Part shown: in pieces, positions 24,878 to 32,592 of the stretch
Layout of the letters: each line of letters begins with the position of its first letter
Position numbering within the stretch: position 1 is the stretch's first letter
From: Paenibacillus sp. J23TS9
GTDB taxonomy: Bacteria; Bacillota; Bacilli; Paenibacillales; Paenibacillaceae
Direction: 5' to 3'
Length of the DNA: 64,000 nucleotides
Assembly: GCF_018403225.1 (NCBI RefSeq)
Contig: NZ_BOSG01000001.1
Coordinates: forward strand, 1,116,001-1,180,000
Made by a program: the position numbers and the translations under genes
Notes under the pieces: model-generated
The model's input: the letters and a program-made list of their open reading frames with translations, nothing else
Database searches by the model: none
Told to the model about the DNA's origin: nothing

Positions 24878-25984
24878 ATGGCAGGTCAGGAAAAGCATTA
24901 TTTTGCGCGCGGAAATACAGCCGCAGGATTATACACTTTGTATGATTCTGTGTTAAATGGATTGGATACCGTATTTGTGATCAATGGGCGGACCGGATCA
25001 GGAACTTCTCAGCTGCTGGCTCAATTGGCAGAGGCTTGGCGAAGCAATGATTGGACCAAGCATTATATACACGAGACTTTGGATAACGAGCGGCTGGAAG
25101 GGATTATACTCGAAGAGGCACGCATCGGCGTCATCGACGGAAATGCATGGAGTGCGGATCCTATACTAGAAGGAACGGAAATACGCATTGTGGATGCCAT
25201 TCAGGCTCTTCGCGAGGGTTTACTTGAGGAAGCGGAAGACGTAACAATAGGTCAAGACGCGGAAATGGCTGTACTCTACAAAAAAGCCTATGATTCCTTC
25301 TTAAGAACACTTCGGATTCATGATGAATGGGAAAAATTCTACATCGATAATTTAGACCGTGGCAGCGCAAACCGGATCACATCTGAGTTCGCTGACGAAT
25401 ACCTGATTCCGGTTGGTACCAAGAAAGCTGTCATCAAGCACCGTTTTCTGGGTGCGGCGGCTTGGCGGGGCGCGGTAGATTATGTTCCGAATTTAACAGA
25501 ATCGCTTCGGACACGTATTTTCGTGAAGGGACGTCCCGGATCCGGCAAATCCACCATGTTCAAAAAGCTGGCTAAGGAAGCCGAAGCCCGGGGCATCGAC
25601 ACGGAAATCTACCACTGCGGTTTTGATCCGAACAGCCTGGATATGCTCATTTTTCCAGAGCTTAGCCTTGCTATTTTCGATAGTACGGCACCTCATGAAC
25701 ATTTCCCGACCCGTGAAGGTGACAAAATACTCGATGTGTATGAGCTGGCAATCCGTGCGGGAACCGATGAAGTCTATGCCGAGGAAATTGCCGAAATACG
25801 CGGCAGATATACTTCATCCATGAAAAATTCAATAGCCGTCTTGTCGGAAGTGAAGCGTATTCGGGATGAGGTTTGGGAGGCCTACGACACTGCAATTGAT
25901 CCAGCTGCAATAAAGACTTTGGCGCGCCAGATTATCCAGCAAATCGAAGTATTGACGAATACCGCAGCATTGTCAGAGGAATAG
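24878..25984 (+). CDS. Duplicated P-loop ATPase/nucleotide-binding protein (PRK06851-like)
   Basis: A 368-residue cytoplasmic protein of two related NTPase halves. Half 1 carries GRTGSGTSQ (about 42-50) and half 2 GRPGSGKST (about 217-225). In half 1 the Walker-A lysine is Thr, so only half 2 is likely to bind and hydrolyse nucleotide normally. 'YFARGNTAAGLYTLYDSVL' at the N-terminus and 'HRFLGAAAWRGAVDYV' before half 2 match each other and the Firmicute family known as PRK06851, of unknown role. AAGGAG lies upstream of ATG. It converges with the ugp-type operon. Confidence 0.8.
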   Translation: MAGQEKHYFARGNTAAGLYTLYDSVLNGLDTVFVINGRTGSGTSQLLAQLAEAWRSNDWTKHYIHETLDNERLEGIILEEARIGVIDGNAWSADPILEGTEIRIVDAIQALREGLLEEAEDVTIGQDAEMAVLYKKAYDSFLRTLRIHDEWEKFYIDNLDRGSANRITSEFADEYLIPVGTKKAVIKHRFLGAAAWRGAVDYVPNLTESLRTRIFVKGRPGSGKSTMFKKLAKEAEARGIDTEIYHCGFDPNSLDMLIFPELSLAIFDSTAPHEHFPTREGDKILDVYELAIRAGTDEVYAEEIAEIRGRYTSSMKNSIAVLSEVKRIRDEVWEAYDTAIDPAAIKTLARQIIQQIEVLTNTAALSEE

Positions 25985-26022
25985 TAACATAATAAATGTT
26001 ATGTATACAAAATGAATTTGAA

Positions 26023-26056
26023 AGCACCCCTTCATTAGAAAAATGGAAGGGGTGCT
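26023..26056 (-). terminator. Terminator of the Ugp-type operon
   Basis: AGCACCCCTTC pairs perfectly with GAAGGGGTGCT; the minus-strand exit is TTTC with T-rich sequence beyond. Lies 10 bases after the binding-protein stop. Confidence 0.75.
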
Positions 26057-26065
26057 TGATGCTGC

Positions 26066-27439
26066 TTATTTGCTAACGGTTTTGTTATACTCTTCAATTT
26101 TGCTTGTAATTACTTTGGCCGCATCATCGAGCGCTTGCTTGGATGTTTTTTTGTTGTTCAACACTTCTTCAATGGCTGTTTCTGTCAGTTGTCTGGCTTC
26201 TGGGAATACACCCATTACAGCTCCTTGTGTTGCAAGGCTAGGCTCGGTTTGGTGAAGCTGGTCTACGGCTGTTTGGAACTGCGGATATTTGGTCATATTG
26301 TCTTTAACGATTTGCTCGTCATATGCTTTTTGCGTGATGGGGAAGTAACCTGTATTGATATGCCACTCTGCTTGAGATTTAGGTTCAGCCAAAAACTTGA
26401 TAAATTCCCAAGCTGCTTTTTGCTCTGCTTCAGGACGGTTATTCAGAATCCAGTTGCTCGCTCCGCCAACGATGACTCCGCCTTTGACATTCGCATCTGC
26501 TTTTGGCAGGAAGCCCGTACCAACCTCAAACTTGCCCTCGGCAGATTTTACAATGCTGCGCAAGGATGCTGTAGAATCAAGCGTCATGGCGATTTGACCC
26601 GCCGCAAAGGCTTTGGAAGTATCGTCGGTTTTACGTCCGAGATTGAGCATGGATTTCTCATCCACCATCTTCTTCCACCAATCGAGCGTTTTAACGCCGG
26701 CATCACTGCTCAATAGAGAGGAAGCTGCTGGCTGCGTCCGTCCGTTTCCGTTATCCAGGAGCTCAGCGCCTTGATTCGCAAACAACTGCTCCATGAACCA
26801 GCCATAGATGGCAAAGGAACCGCCGGCTTGACCTGTTTTGGTCAGTTTTTTAGCTGCTTCTGCCACTTCTTCATACGTAGCTGGAGGTTTCTCAGGATCC
26901 AGTCCCGCTGCTTTAAAGGCGTCCTTATTGTAGTAGAGAATAGGATTCGAAGTGTTAAAAGGCATAGAATACAGTTTGCTATCAAATGTATAGTAATTCA
27001 AAATATTAGGCTCGAGCGTAGAAGTGTCATATTTGTCGGCATCAATAAACTGTTGAACGGGAGTGATTGCCTTACTGTCGATCATGAAGCGGCTGCCGAT
27101 TTCGTATACCTGAATCAAGGAAGGGCCACTGTCAGAACCAAGGGAAGCTTTGAGCTTATTCAGACTCTCATCGTATTTACCTTGATACTCGGCCTGCACA
27201 ACGATGTCTTTATGCCCTGCGTTGAACTCATCCACCAGCTGCTGTGCTGCTTTCCCAACATCTCCGCTCATGGAATGCCACCATACGACTTTGATCGGAT
27301 CTTCCTGTTTTGTCGGAGCTTCGGCGGCAGCAGCCGTGTCCTCTTTGTTGTCCGCTGTTTTCGAGCCGCAGCCCGAGGCAACCAGCATCATGCAGGACAG
27401 CAGGAGCATGGCCAATGATTTCTTTCCAAATGGTTTCAT
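26066..27439 (-). CDS. ugpB: Glycerol-3-phosphate-type ABC substrate-binding lipoprotein
   Basis: A 457-residue lipoprotein (signal segment and lipobox VASGC) of the UgpB kind. Diagnostic stretches follow E. coli UgpB closely: WWHSMSGDVGKAAQQLVDEF, 'LIQVYEIGSRFMIDSKAITP', 'SMPFNTSNPILYYNKDAFKK'-like text (here ...DAFKAAGLDPEKPPATYEE), and GGASNWILN. It should capture sn-glycerol-3-phosphate or glycerophosphodiesters, though Firmicute relatives may take other sugars. It is last in a three-gene operon, unusual since binding proteins often come first; the 122-base gap before it holds a dyad ATGACG-GGT-CGTCAT (27516-27530) and could contain its own promoter. Confidence 0.88.
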   Translation of the reverse strand: MKPFGKKSLAMLLLSCMMLVASGCGSKTADNKEDTAAAAEAPTKQEDPIKVVWWHSMSGDVGKAAQQLVDEFNAGHKDIVVQAEYQGKYDESLNKLKASLGSDSGPSLIQVYEIGSRFMIDSKAITPVQQFIDADKYDTSTLEPNILNYYTFDSKLYSMPFNTSNPILYYNKDAFKAAGLDPEKPPATYEEVAEAAKKLTKTGQAGGSFAIYGWFMEQLFANQGAELLDNGNGRTQPAASSLLSSDAGVKTLDWWKKMVDEKSMLNLGRKTDDTSKAFAAGQIAMTLDSTASLRSIVKSAEGKFEVGTGFLPKADANVKGGVIVGGASNWILNNRPEAEQKAAWEFIKFLAEPKSQAEWHINTGYFPITQKAYDEQIVKDNMTKYPQFQTAVDQLHQTEPSLATQGAVMGVFPEARQLTETAIEEVLNNKKTSKQALDDAAKVITSKIEEYNKTVSK

Positions 27440-27561
27440 TTTTTCTCTTCTCTCCCTTTTGATTTAAGTGATTTTATTGTGAAATTACAAGCAGCCTGAA
27501 AATTAGCTGATCGTAATGACGACCCGTCATAATATTAATGTATAGTTAATGATATATGTAA

Positions 27562-28386
27562 TTAACCTTTTAACGCTCCGGCAGTAATTCCGCGTACCAA
27601 CGGCTTCAGACCAACGATCAGCAAAATAAGAGAAGGCAGGAGCATAATCACAATACCGGCCATCACCATATTCCAAGCGGTGACTTCTTCGAACTGGAGC
27701 ATACTGATACCGATCTGTACCGTCCGCATGCTTTCTTTGTTTGTGATGAGCAGCGGCCACAAATAATTGCTCCAATTTGTTAAAAACGAATATACGGCGA
27801 GCGTGGCCAGCGAAGGTGCGGACAGCGGAAGGACCAGCTGAATAAAAACACGGATATGGCCGCAGCCATCGACTTTAGCAGCCTCGAACAGTTCTCTTGG
27901 AAGCTGAAGAAAGTATTGTCTCAGAAGAAACGTGCCAAAGGCCGAGGCCAAGAAAGGCACGATTAACCCCTGATAGGAATCAATCCAGTGCCAGCTGCGC
28001 ACTGTGAGATAGTTGGGAATCATGGTGACTTCCCAGGGAATCATCATTGTGGATAGAAACAGCGAGAAGATGACGGCTTTACCTGGAAAACGCAGAAAGG
28101 CAAAAGCGTAGGCAGCCATACTTGCCGTAATCAGCTGTCCCAACATAATGGCTCCGGAAACGGCAAAGCTGTTCGTAATAAAACGGATAACTGGAACTGT
28201 ATCTACGACCTGGAGGAAGTTATCCCAGTGCAATCCTGAAGGGAGCAGCCGAGGCGGGTATGTGGCCGATTCAGCGCTGCTCATGAATGCGGAAGACAAT
28301 GTAAACAGCAGCGGAAACAGAATGAACAGCGCCGCAATACTTAACATGATATAAAGAATCGTTTGATTGACAGCCCGTATGCTCAC
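27562..28386 (-). CDS. ugpE: ABC transporter permease, UgpE type
   Basis: A 274-residue permease with six membrane segments. The EAA loop reads 'FEAAKVDGCGHIRVFIQLVL', and the C-terminus 'GLKPLVRGITAGALKG' is typical of UgpE/MalG proteins. Its ATG overlaps the stop of the upstream permease by four bases, so the two are translationally coupled. Together with the other permease it forms the membrane channel; the ATPase is not encoded here and is probably a shared UgpC/MsmX-like subunit. Confidence 0.9.
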   Translation of the reverse strand: MSIRAVNQTILYIMLSIAALFILFPLLFTLSSAFMSSAESATYPPRLLPSGLHWDNFLQVVDTVPVIRFITNSFAVSGAIMLGQLITASMAAYAFAFLRFPGKAVIFSLFLSTMMIPWEVTMIPNYLTVRSWHWIDSYQGLIVPFLASAFGTFLLRQYFLQLPRELFEAAKVDGCGHIRVFIQLVLPLSAPSLATLAVYSFLTNWSNYLWPLLITNKESMRTVQIGISMLQFEEVTAWNMVMAGIVIMLLPSLILLIVGLKPLVRGITAGALKG

Positions 28387-29333
28387 TGGTAATGCACCTT
28401 CTTTTCGCCAAATTTGAATTGGACAATAGTCAGAAGCGTAATCAGGACAAACAGGATTAACGCCTGCGCGCTGCCAATGCCGAATCGGTAATTAATAAAA
28501 GCATCCTGGTAGATGTTGTACACCAGTACATCCGTGCTGTTCATCGGACCGCCTTTGGTCAGGATGTTAATTTGCGCGAAGGATTGAAATGCGCTGATGA
28601 TCGACACGACGCTGATGAAGAAGAGCGATGGCGAAATCAGGGGCAGGGTGATGCGGAAAAATGTGCGGAATGATCCTGATCCGTCGATTTTGGCGCTTTC
28701 GTACAGATCCTCAGGTACGCTTTGCATGCCGCTCAGCATGACAATGTAGTTAAAGCCGAGATTGAGCCATACCGTCATCAGGGCAATAGAGAGTAATGCC
28801 CATTTGGGATCCGTCAGCCATGCAATCGGGGGGATTCCCGCCAAGCTGAGACCGTAGTTGAGGATACTTAAGGTCGGATGGTACAGTACCATCCAGATAA
28901 TCGAACCGGTACCAACTGAAACAGCCATCGGCAGGGAGAAAAAGAACTGGAACAGCTTGGTGAATTTCAGCTTCTGAATAGACAAAGCGGCTAGTACGAG
29001 AGCTGCAGCAACTCCCGTCGGAACGGTTAGCAGAATGAATTTGACGGTAATCCACAAGCTGTTATAAAAGACTTCAGAGGTCAGTACATTCTTAAAATTA
29101 TCGGCACCGGCAAAGGATGCAACCCGGCCTTGCGGATCGGTTAAATATAGACTCAGGTACACCGATTTCAGTAAGGGATAAAACAGAAATATCCCGAACA
29201 GTATCAGAGAAGGGGCCAAAAAGAAGTAGGCTAATGATCTTTCCTTCCAGCGGCTTGTCCGAAGCGAAGCAGCTCTTTTGCTGCGGGAACTTTCCCTCGG
29301 GAGCGGGGAAGCCAGTGTGATTTCTTTCTCCAT
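28383..29333 (-). CDS. ugpA: ABC transporter permease, UgpA type
   Basis: A permease of 316 residues from the ATG at 29333; an upstream in-frame ATG at 29381 would give 332. The shorter form is preferred because a -10-like TATACT at 29383-29388 would start transcription inside the longer reading and because GCGAGG lies upstream, though neither ribosome site is strong. Membrane segments start at 'YFFLAPSLILFGIFLFYPLL'; the EAA loop is 'YESAKIDGSGSFRTFFRITL'. First gene of the ugp-like operon, overlapping the next by four bases. Confidence 0.88.
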   Translation of the reverse strand: MEKEITLASPLPRESSRSKRAASLRTSRWKERSLAYFFLAPSLILFGIFLFYPLLKSVYLSLYLTDPQGRVASFAGADNFKNVLTSEVFYNSLWITVKFILLTVPTGVAAALVLAALSIQKLKFTKLFQFFFSLPMAVSVGTGSIIWMVLYHPTLSILNYGLSLAGIPPIAWLTDPKWALLSIALMTVWLNLGFNYIVMLSGMQSVPEDLYESAKIDGSGSFRTFFRITLPLISPSLFFISVVSIISAFQSFAQINILTKGGPMNSTDVLVYNIYQDAFINYRFGIGSAQALILFVLITLLTIVQFKFGEKKVHYQ

Positions 29334-29524
29334 GGAACTAAACGACCTCGCTTTTCTGATGATTTCAAAACCAATCTTCATCAGTATAAAGCGCAGATGT
29401 TTTGGGGAGATCAGAGGGAAGTAAAGCTTGAGATCGACTTTGTTAAAATGTCAAGCAAGGATAAATTCTGTCGTAATGAAGTACAAGTATGCAAGATTTG
29501 TTGTCACTCAACTGGGCGAATGCA

Positions 29525-29532
29525 CATACACT
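29525..29532 (+). promoter_or_regulatory. Candidate mother-cell sporulation promoter (-10) for cwlJ-gerQ
   Basis: CATACACT matches seven of eight bases of the sigma-E -10 and the CATA core of sigma-K; an AC-containing -35-like segment lies about 17 bases upstream. Position, 36 bases before the TTG start, and the sporulation genes downstream support it; the -35 is not decisive. Confidence 0.4.
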
Positions 29533-29567
29533 TATAAAGAAAATCAATTATGCAGGGAGGTAGGATC

Positions 29568-29990
29568 TTGGCTGTTATCAAAACGAACTCGGGGCAAACC
29601 AGGCTGCTCGCTCGTTTGATGAGGGCTGAAGCTGAAGGGGAAGGGAATCTTGGTATGCTGATGGTAGGTAACGTCGGCGTGAACCGCATCTTGGGAAACT
29701 GTTTGGATTTCAACAATATTCGCAGTATCCAGGATATGGTCTACCAAAGTCCAGGCGGTTTTGAAGCTCCGCAGAAGGGGTATTTTTATCAAAAGGCCAG
29801 GGATCAGGATATCAGGTTAGCTGAGCGCGCCATTAACGGTGAACGGTATTGGCCGGCTTCCAACGCATTGTGGTTTTTCCGTCCCACAGCTGAATGCCCG
29901 GCAACCTGGTACAATCAGGCGAATACGGGACGTTTTAAGGCACACTGCTTTTTCAGCCCTTCGAGTGAGAATTGCCCGAATGTGTATTAA
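29568..29990 (+). CDS. cwlJ: Spore cortex-lytic cell wall hydrolase CwlJ
   Basis: A 140-residue SleB/CwlJ-type hydrolase that degrades spore cortex peptidoglycan during germination. The conserved core is visible: LLARLMRAEAEGEGNLGM (catalytic Glu in the AEAEGE segment), 'MVGNVGVNRI', 'YQSPGGFEAPQKG' and the C-terminal CFFSPSSENCP. There is no signal peptide, as expected for CwlJ, which sits in the coat. TTG at 29568 is chosen: GGGAGGTAGG lies upstream and the protein then starts MAVIKT, the family start. It is followed 49 bases later by gerQ, whose product holds CwlJ in the spore. Confidence 0.95.
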   Translation: MAVIKTNSGQTRLLARLMRAEAEGEGNLGMLMVGNVGVNRILGNCLDFNNIRSIQDMVYQSPGGFEAPQKGYFYQKARDQDIRLAERAINGERYWPASNALWFFRPTAECPATWYNQANTGRFKAHCFFSPSSENCPNVY

Positions 29991-30039
29991 TTGAAGTGTG
30001 CGTAATTCCGAAATGTACTTATAAGGAGGATTATATGGT

Positions 30040-30507
30040 ATGATGCCTCAACCTTTTCGTCCGGCTGCGTATAATATGGGAAATGGATATCCTGGTTTAT
30101 CCGGAGGCGGCCAAGGCATGCCCGGAAGTATGACCATGGGAAGTATGGGCGGAATGGGATCCGTCCCTCCGCAAGTAACCAGCGGCAGTCCGATGGGTCC
30201 GATGGGAACGGTTATGCAAGCACCCCAGCAACCGCAATTCGAGCAATCTTACATTGAGAATATTCTGCGTTTGAACCTGGGGAAAACCGGAACCTTCTAC
30301 ATGACTTATGAAAACAACTCCCAATGGAATGCAAAAGTATTCACGGGAGTGATTGAAGCCGCAGGACGGGATCACATTATTATTTCGGAAAGATCGACAG
30401 GCCAGCGTATCGTTCTGCTGACTCTTAATCTCGATTACATTACATTTAACGAACCGCTCATATACCAGTATCCAGGTGTTATTGGAAACCCTGGTCAAGG
30501 TCGTTAA
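30040..30507 (+). CDS. gerQ: Spore coat protein GerQ
   Basis: A 155-residue coat protein. The N-terminal 70 residues are Gly/Met/Pro/Gln-rich and disordered (transglutaminase-type substrate in Bacillus). The C-terminal half is the conserved domain: SYIENILRLNLGKTGTFYMT, 'AAGRDHIIISERSTGQRIVL' and 'LDYITFNEPL'. GerQ is needed for CwlJ localisation and calcium-dipicolinate-triggered germination. TAAGGAGGA precedes a two-codon frame ATG-GTA-TGA (30035-30043) whose stop overlaps the gerQ ATG at 30040; a second ATG follows at 30043. Same operon as cwlJ. Confidence 0.95.
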   Translation: MMPQPFRPAAYNMGNGYPGLSGGGQGMPGSMTMGSMGGMGSVPPQVTSGSPMGPMGTVMQAPQQPQFEQSYIENILRLNLGKTGTFYMTYENNSQWNAKVFTGVIEAAGRDHIIISERSTGQRIVLLTLNLDYITFNEPLIYQYPGVIGNPGQGR

Positions 30508-30527
30508 AGACATTATTTACTTACGAT

Positions 30528-30645
30528 GAATCCATTTCATAACTCACTAAAACGATAAAATTGAAACTATATATAGACCAATAAAACCCTTTGGATCTAT
30601 ATATAGCCTTGATTGAAGCAGCCTAAGGTTTTATGAAATTGATTC
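30528..30645. repeat. 118-bp imperfect palindromic element after gerQ
   Basis: Outer arms GAATCCATTTCATAA (30528-30542) and TTATGAAATTGATTC (30631-30645) pair at 14 of 15 positions. Inner arms CTATATATAGA/TCTATATATAG (30567-30577, 30596-30606) pair perfectly. The unpaired stretches between them are exactly 24 bases on each side. It may be a MITE-like element or a long RNA hairpin. Confidence 0.55.
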
Positions 30646-30679
30646 GATATAAAATAATTTGTTGAAAAAAGCCGAAAAG

Positions 30680-30720
30680 GCCGTCTTTGCTGTCATAAAT
30701 GACAGGGGACGGCTCTTTTA
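30680..30720 (+). terminator. Terminator after gerQ
   Basis: GCCGTC/GACGGC outer stem with CTGTCAT-AA-ATGACAG nested inside, then TCTTTT. A further dyad, ACCGGA-GGTTT with AAACC-TCCGGT (about 30729-30758), follows. Confidence 0.7.
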
Positions 30721-30787
30721 GCCTGTTAACCGGAGGTTTGCTTAAAAAACCATCCGGTCCCTGTAAAATACAGTCATACCTTGCTGT

Positions 30788-30815
30788 TTGACTGTGTAGT
30801 GTATAATTATATAAT
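30788..30815 (+). promoter_or_regulatory. Sigma-A promoter of the CNNM/CorC gene
   Basis: TTGACT (30788-30793), 16-base spacer, TATAAT (30810-30815), about 155 bases before the coding start, giving a long leader that contains a short upstream frame. Confidence 0.7.
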
Positions 30816-30938
30816 TAAAGATATGCAGCAAAATCATACACAGAGATAGGAGATGGATCCATTGGGAAGTTGACGGTGAACCCTTCATACATGCCTGGCA
30901 TGGCTTACAACTTTACAATACGAAGGAGGTGTACCTAT

Positions 30939-30965
30939 TTGCCGGTTAAGAAATACGGTGAATAG
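30939..30965 (+). CDS. Candidate eight-residue leader peptide (MPVKKYGE)
   Basis: TTG at 30939 has a near-perfect ribosome site, AAGGAGGT, eight bases upstream, better than the one of the following gene, and ends in TAG nine bases before that gene's TTG start. It is in another frame. Could couple translation; too short to judge by composition. Confidence 0.4.
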   Translation: MPVKKYGE

Positions 30966-30973
30966 GAAGAAGA

Positions 30974-32290
30974 TTGACTGACCCCTTACCGAGTTTGATG
31001 AATTTGATTTGGGTAGTGGTATTGGTAATACTGAATGGTTTTTTTGTATCCGCGGAATTCGCAATGGTGAAAATACGGAGCAGCCGTGTGGAAACCATGG
31101 TTGACGAAGGACGTAAAGGCGCATTATTCGCACAAAAAATCGTAAATAACCTGGATGCCTATTTATCTGCTTGTCAGCTAGGCATCACGCTCGCATCACT
31201 CGGACTTGGATGGCTTGGAGAACCTGCCATAGCAAGTCTCGTTAGACCTCTGATACATGCCTTGGGCTTTGGAGAAGCCGCTGTACACGGCATTGCCGTG
31301 GTCATTGCTTTTCTGCTGATTACGATTCTGCACATCGTACTTGGAGAATTGGCGCCCAAATCGATGGCGATCCGCAAGGCGGAAACTGTCGTCCTGATGT
31401 CGGCCGCTCCAATGGTGTATTTCAATAAGCTAATGTATCCTTTCATCTGGGTATTAAACGGACTCGCTAATGCTTTATTGCGCATGCTGCGCATCGCACC
31501 GGCTTCAGAATCGGATTCCGCCCATACGGAGGAAGAAATCCGGGTTCTGATGAAGGAAAGCAACAAAAACGGACTTATCGATAATACGGAGCTCGCACTG
31601 GTTGATAATATCTTCGATTTTGCCGAAACAACCGGTCGTGAGATTATGATTCCCCGTACGGAAATGATATGTTTGAATACACAAATGTCCCGGGAAGAAA
31701 ATCTTGAGATTGCTTATGAAGGCATGAGAACCCGTTATCCTGTTTGTGATGGTGATAAGGATCACATTATCGGTTTTATTCATATTAAAGATTTGCTGCG
31801 TTCCACGGCGACTGAATACAATACTTTAATTCGTCCGATCCTTGCTGTACCGGAATCCATTCAGATCAGCGCTTTGCTGAAGCTGATGCAGCGGGGTAAG
31901 ACTCAGATTGCCATCCTGATTGATGAGTATGGTGGCACATCCGGGCTTGTTACCCTGGAAGACATTATGGAAGAAATCGTCGGTGAAATCCAGGATGAGT
32001 TTGATGAAGAGCGTCCTGGAGTTGAAATGATTCATGAGAATGAATATTCGATTGACGGATTAATGCTCATTGATGAAGTGAACGACCGGTTCGGACTTGA
32101 ACTGGACACGACGGACTACGATACTGTCGGCGGCTGGTTATATTCCCGTGTTGAGGCGATTCCTCCACAAAAGGGACAATCGGCTGAGCTCGATGGTCAT
32201 ATTTTCATAGTGGAAGAAACCGATCATAAGCGCATAGCAAGGATTAAGCTGCTGAAACCCCAATTGATGGTGGAGGAAGCGGGCGCATAA
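30974..32290 (+). CDS. CNNM/CorC-type membrane protein (hemolysin family)
   Basis: A 438-residue protein with an N-terminal CNNM/DUF21 membrane domain (about 1-190, three to four hydrophobic segments, 'FFVSAEFAMVKIRSSRVE'), two CBS domains (about 200-330, 'MIPRTEMICLNTQMSREENL', 'VTLEDIMEEIVGEIQDEFDE') and a C-terminal CorC/HlyC domain ('YDTVGGWLYSRVEAIP'). Relatives (YhdP, YqhB, CorC) act in magnesium/cobalt efflux or sodium tolerance; the hemolysin name is historical. TTG at 30974 has AGGAAGAAG upstream. An eight-codon frame with a stronger ribosome site ends just before it. Confidence 0.9.
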   Translation: MTDPLPSLMNLIWVVVLVILNGFFVSAEFAMVKIRSSRVETMVDEGRKGALFAQKIVNNLDAYLSACQLGITLASLGLGWLGEPAIASLVRPLIHALGFGEAAVHGIAVVIAFLLITILHIVLGELAPKSMAIRKAETVVLMSAAPMVYFNKLMYPFIWVLNGLANALLRMLRIAPASESDSAHTEEEIRVLMKESNKNGLIDNTELALVDNIFDFAETTGREIMIPRTEMICLNTQMSREENLEIAYEGMRTRYPVCDGDKDHIIGFIHIKDLLRSTATEYNTLIRPILAVPESIQISALLKLMQRGKTQIAILIDEYGGTSGLVTLEDIMEEIVGEIQDEFDEERPGVEMIHENEYSIDGLMLIDEVNDRFGLELDTTDYDTVGGWLYSRVEAIPPQKGQSAELDGHIFIVEETDHKRIARIKLLKPQLMVEEAGA

Positions 32291-32310
32291 AGTGTAAAAT
32301 ATAAAAAGGA

Positions 32311-32339
32311 GACACGATGCAGTTTGCATCGTGTCTTTT
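32311..32339 (+). terminator. Terminator after the CNNM/CorC gene
   Basis: GACACGATGCA-GTT-TGCATCGTGTC, perfect 11-pair stem followed by TTTTC. Confidence 0.9.
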
Positions 32340-32482
32340 CGTATTACGGATTATGAAGAAGAAATTGGAGCGGATTCGGGCCTGTTTTGAGGCGATGATA
32401 ACACAATTTTATATAGCATTTGATAGAAAGGGATGGAATGCGCTAAAATGATCACGTTATAATATATTCAATTTGATAAAAA

Positions 32483-32564
32483 GAACTAAAGATGCATCGA
32501 GCCATTTCATCCATTGCAGCATAAATAAGGGGTTTTGGCATGTGGGTAACATAAACTTTAGTTC
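32483..32564 (+). promoter_or_regulatory. Widely spaced inverted repeat upstream of the winged-helix regulator
   Basis: GAACTAAAG (32483-32491) and CTTTAGTTC (32556-32564) are perfect nine-base inverted arms; the first contains AGAACT and the second AGTTCA, the same half-site as the operator found in front of the peptide importer. TATAAT (about 32459) lies just upstream. The remaining 32340-32592 sequence holds no gene. Confidence 0.5.
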
Positions 32565-32592
32565 AATGTAGATTGAAGGGAGGATAAAGAGA

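Noticed and set aside
26135..26716. A 193-codon plus-strand frame opposite ugpB
   Set aside because: Antisense to a well-conserved binding-protein gene, and Cys/Phe/His-rich product typical of a shadow frame.
30939..30965. Possibility that the short frame is the frameshifted N-terminus of the CNNM/CorC protein
   Set aside because: The main frame starts at the normal position for the family (just before the first membrane segment), so no missing N-terminus needs to be explained.
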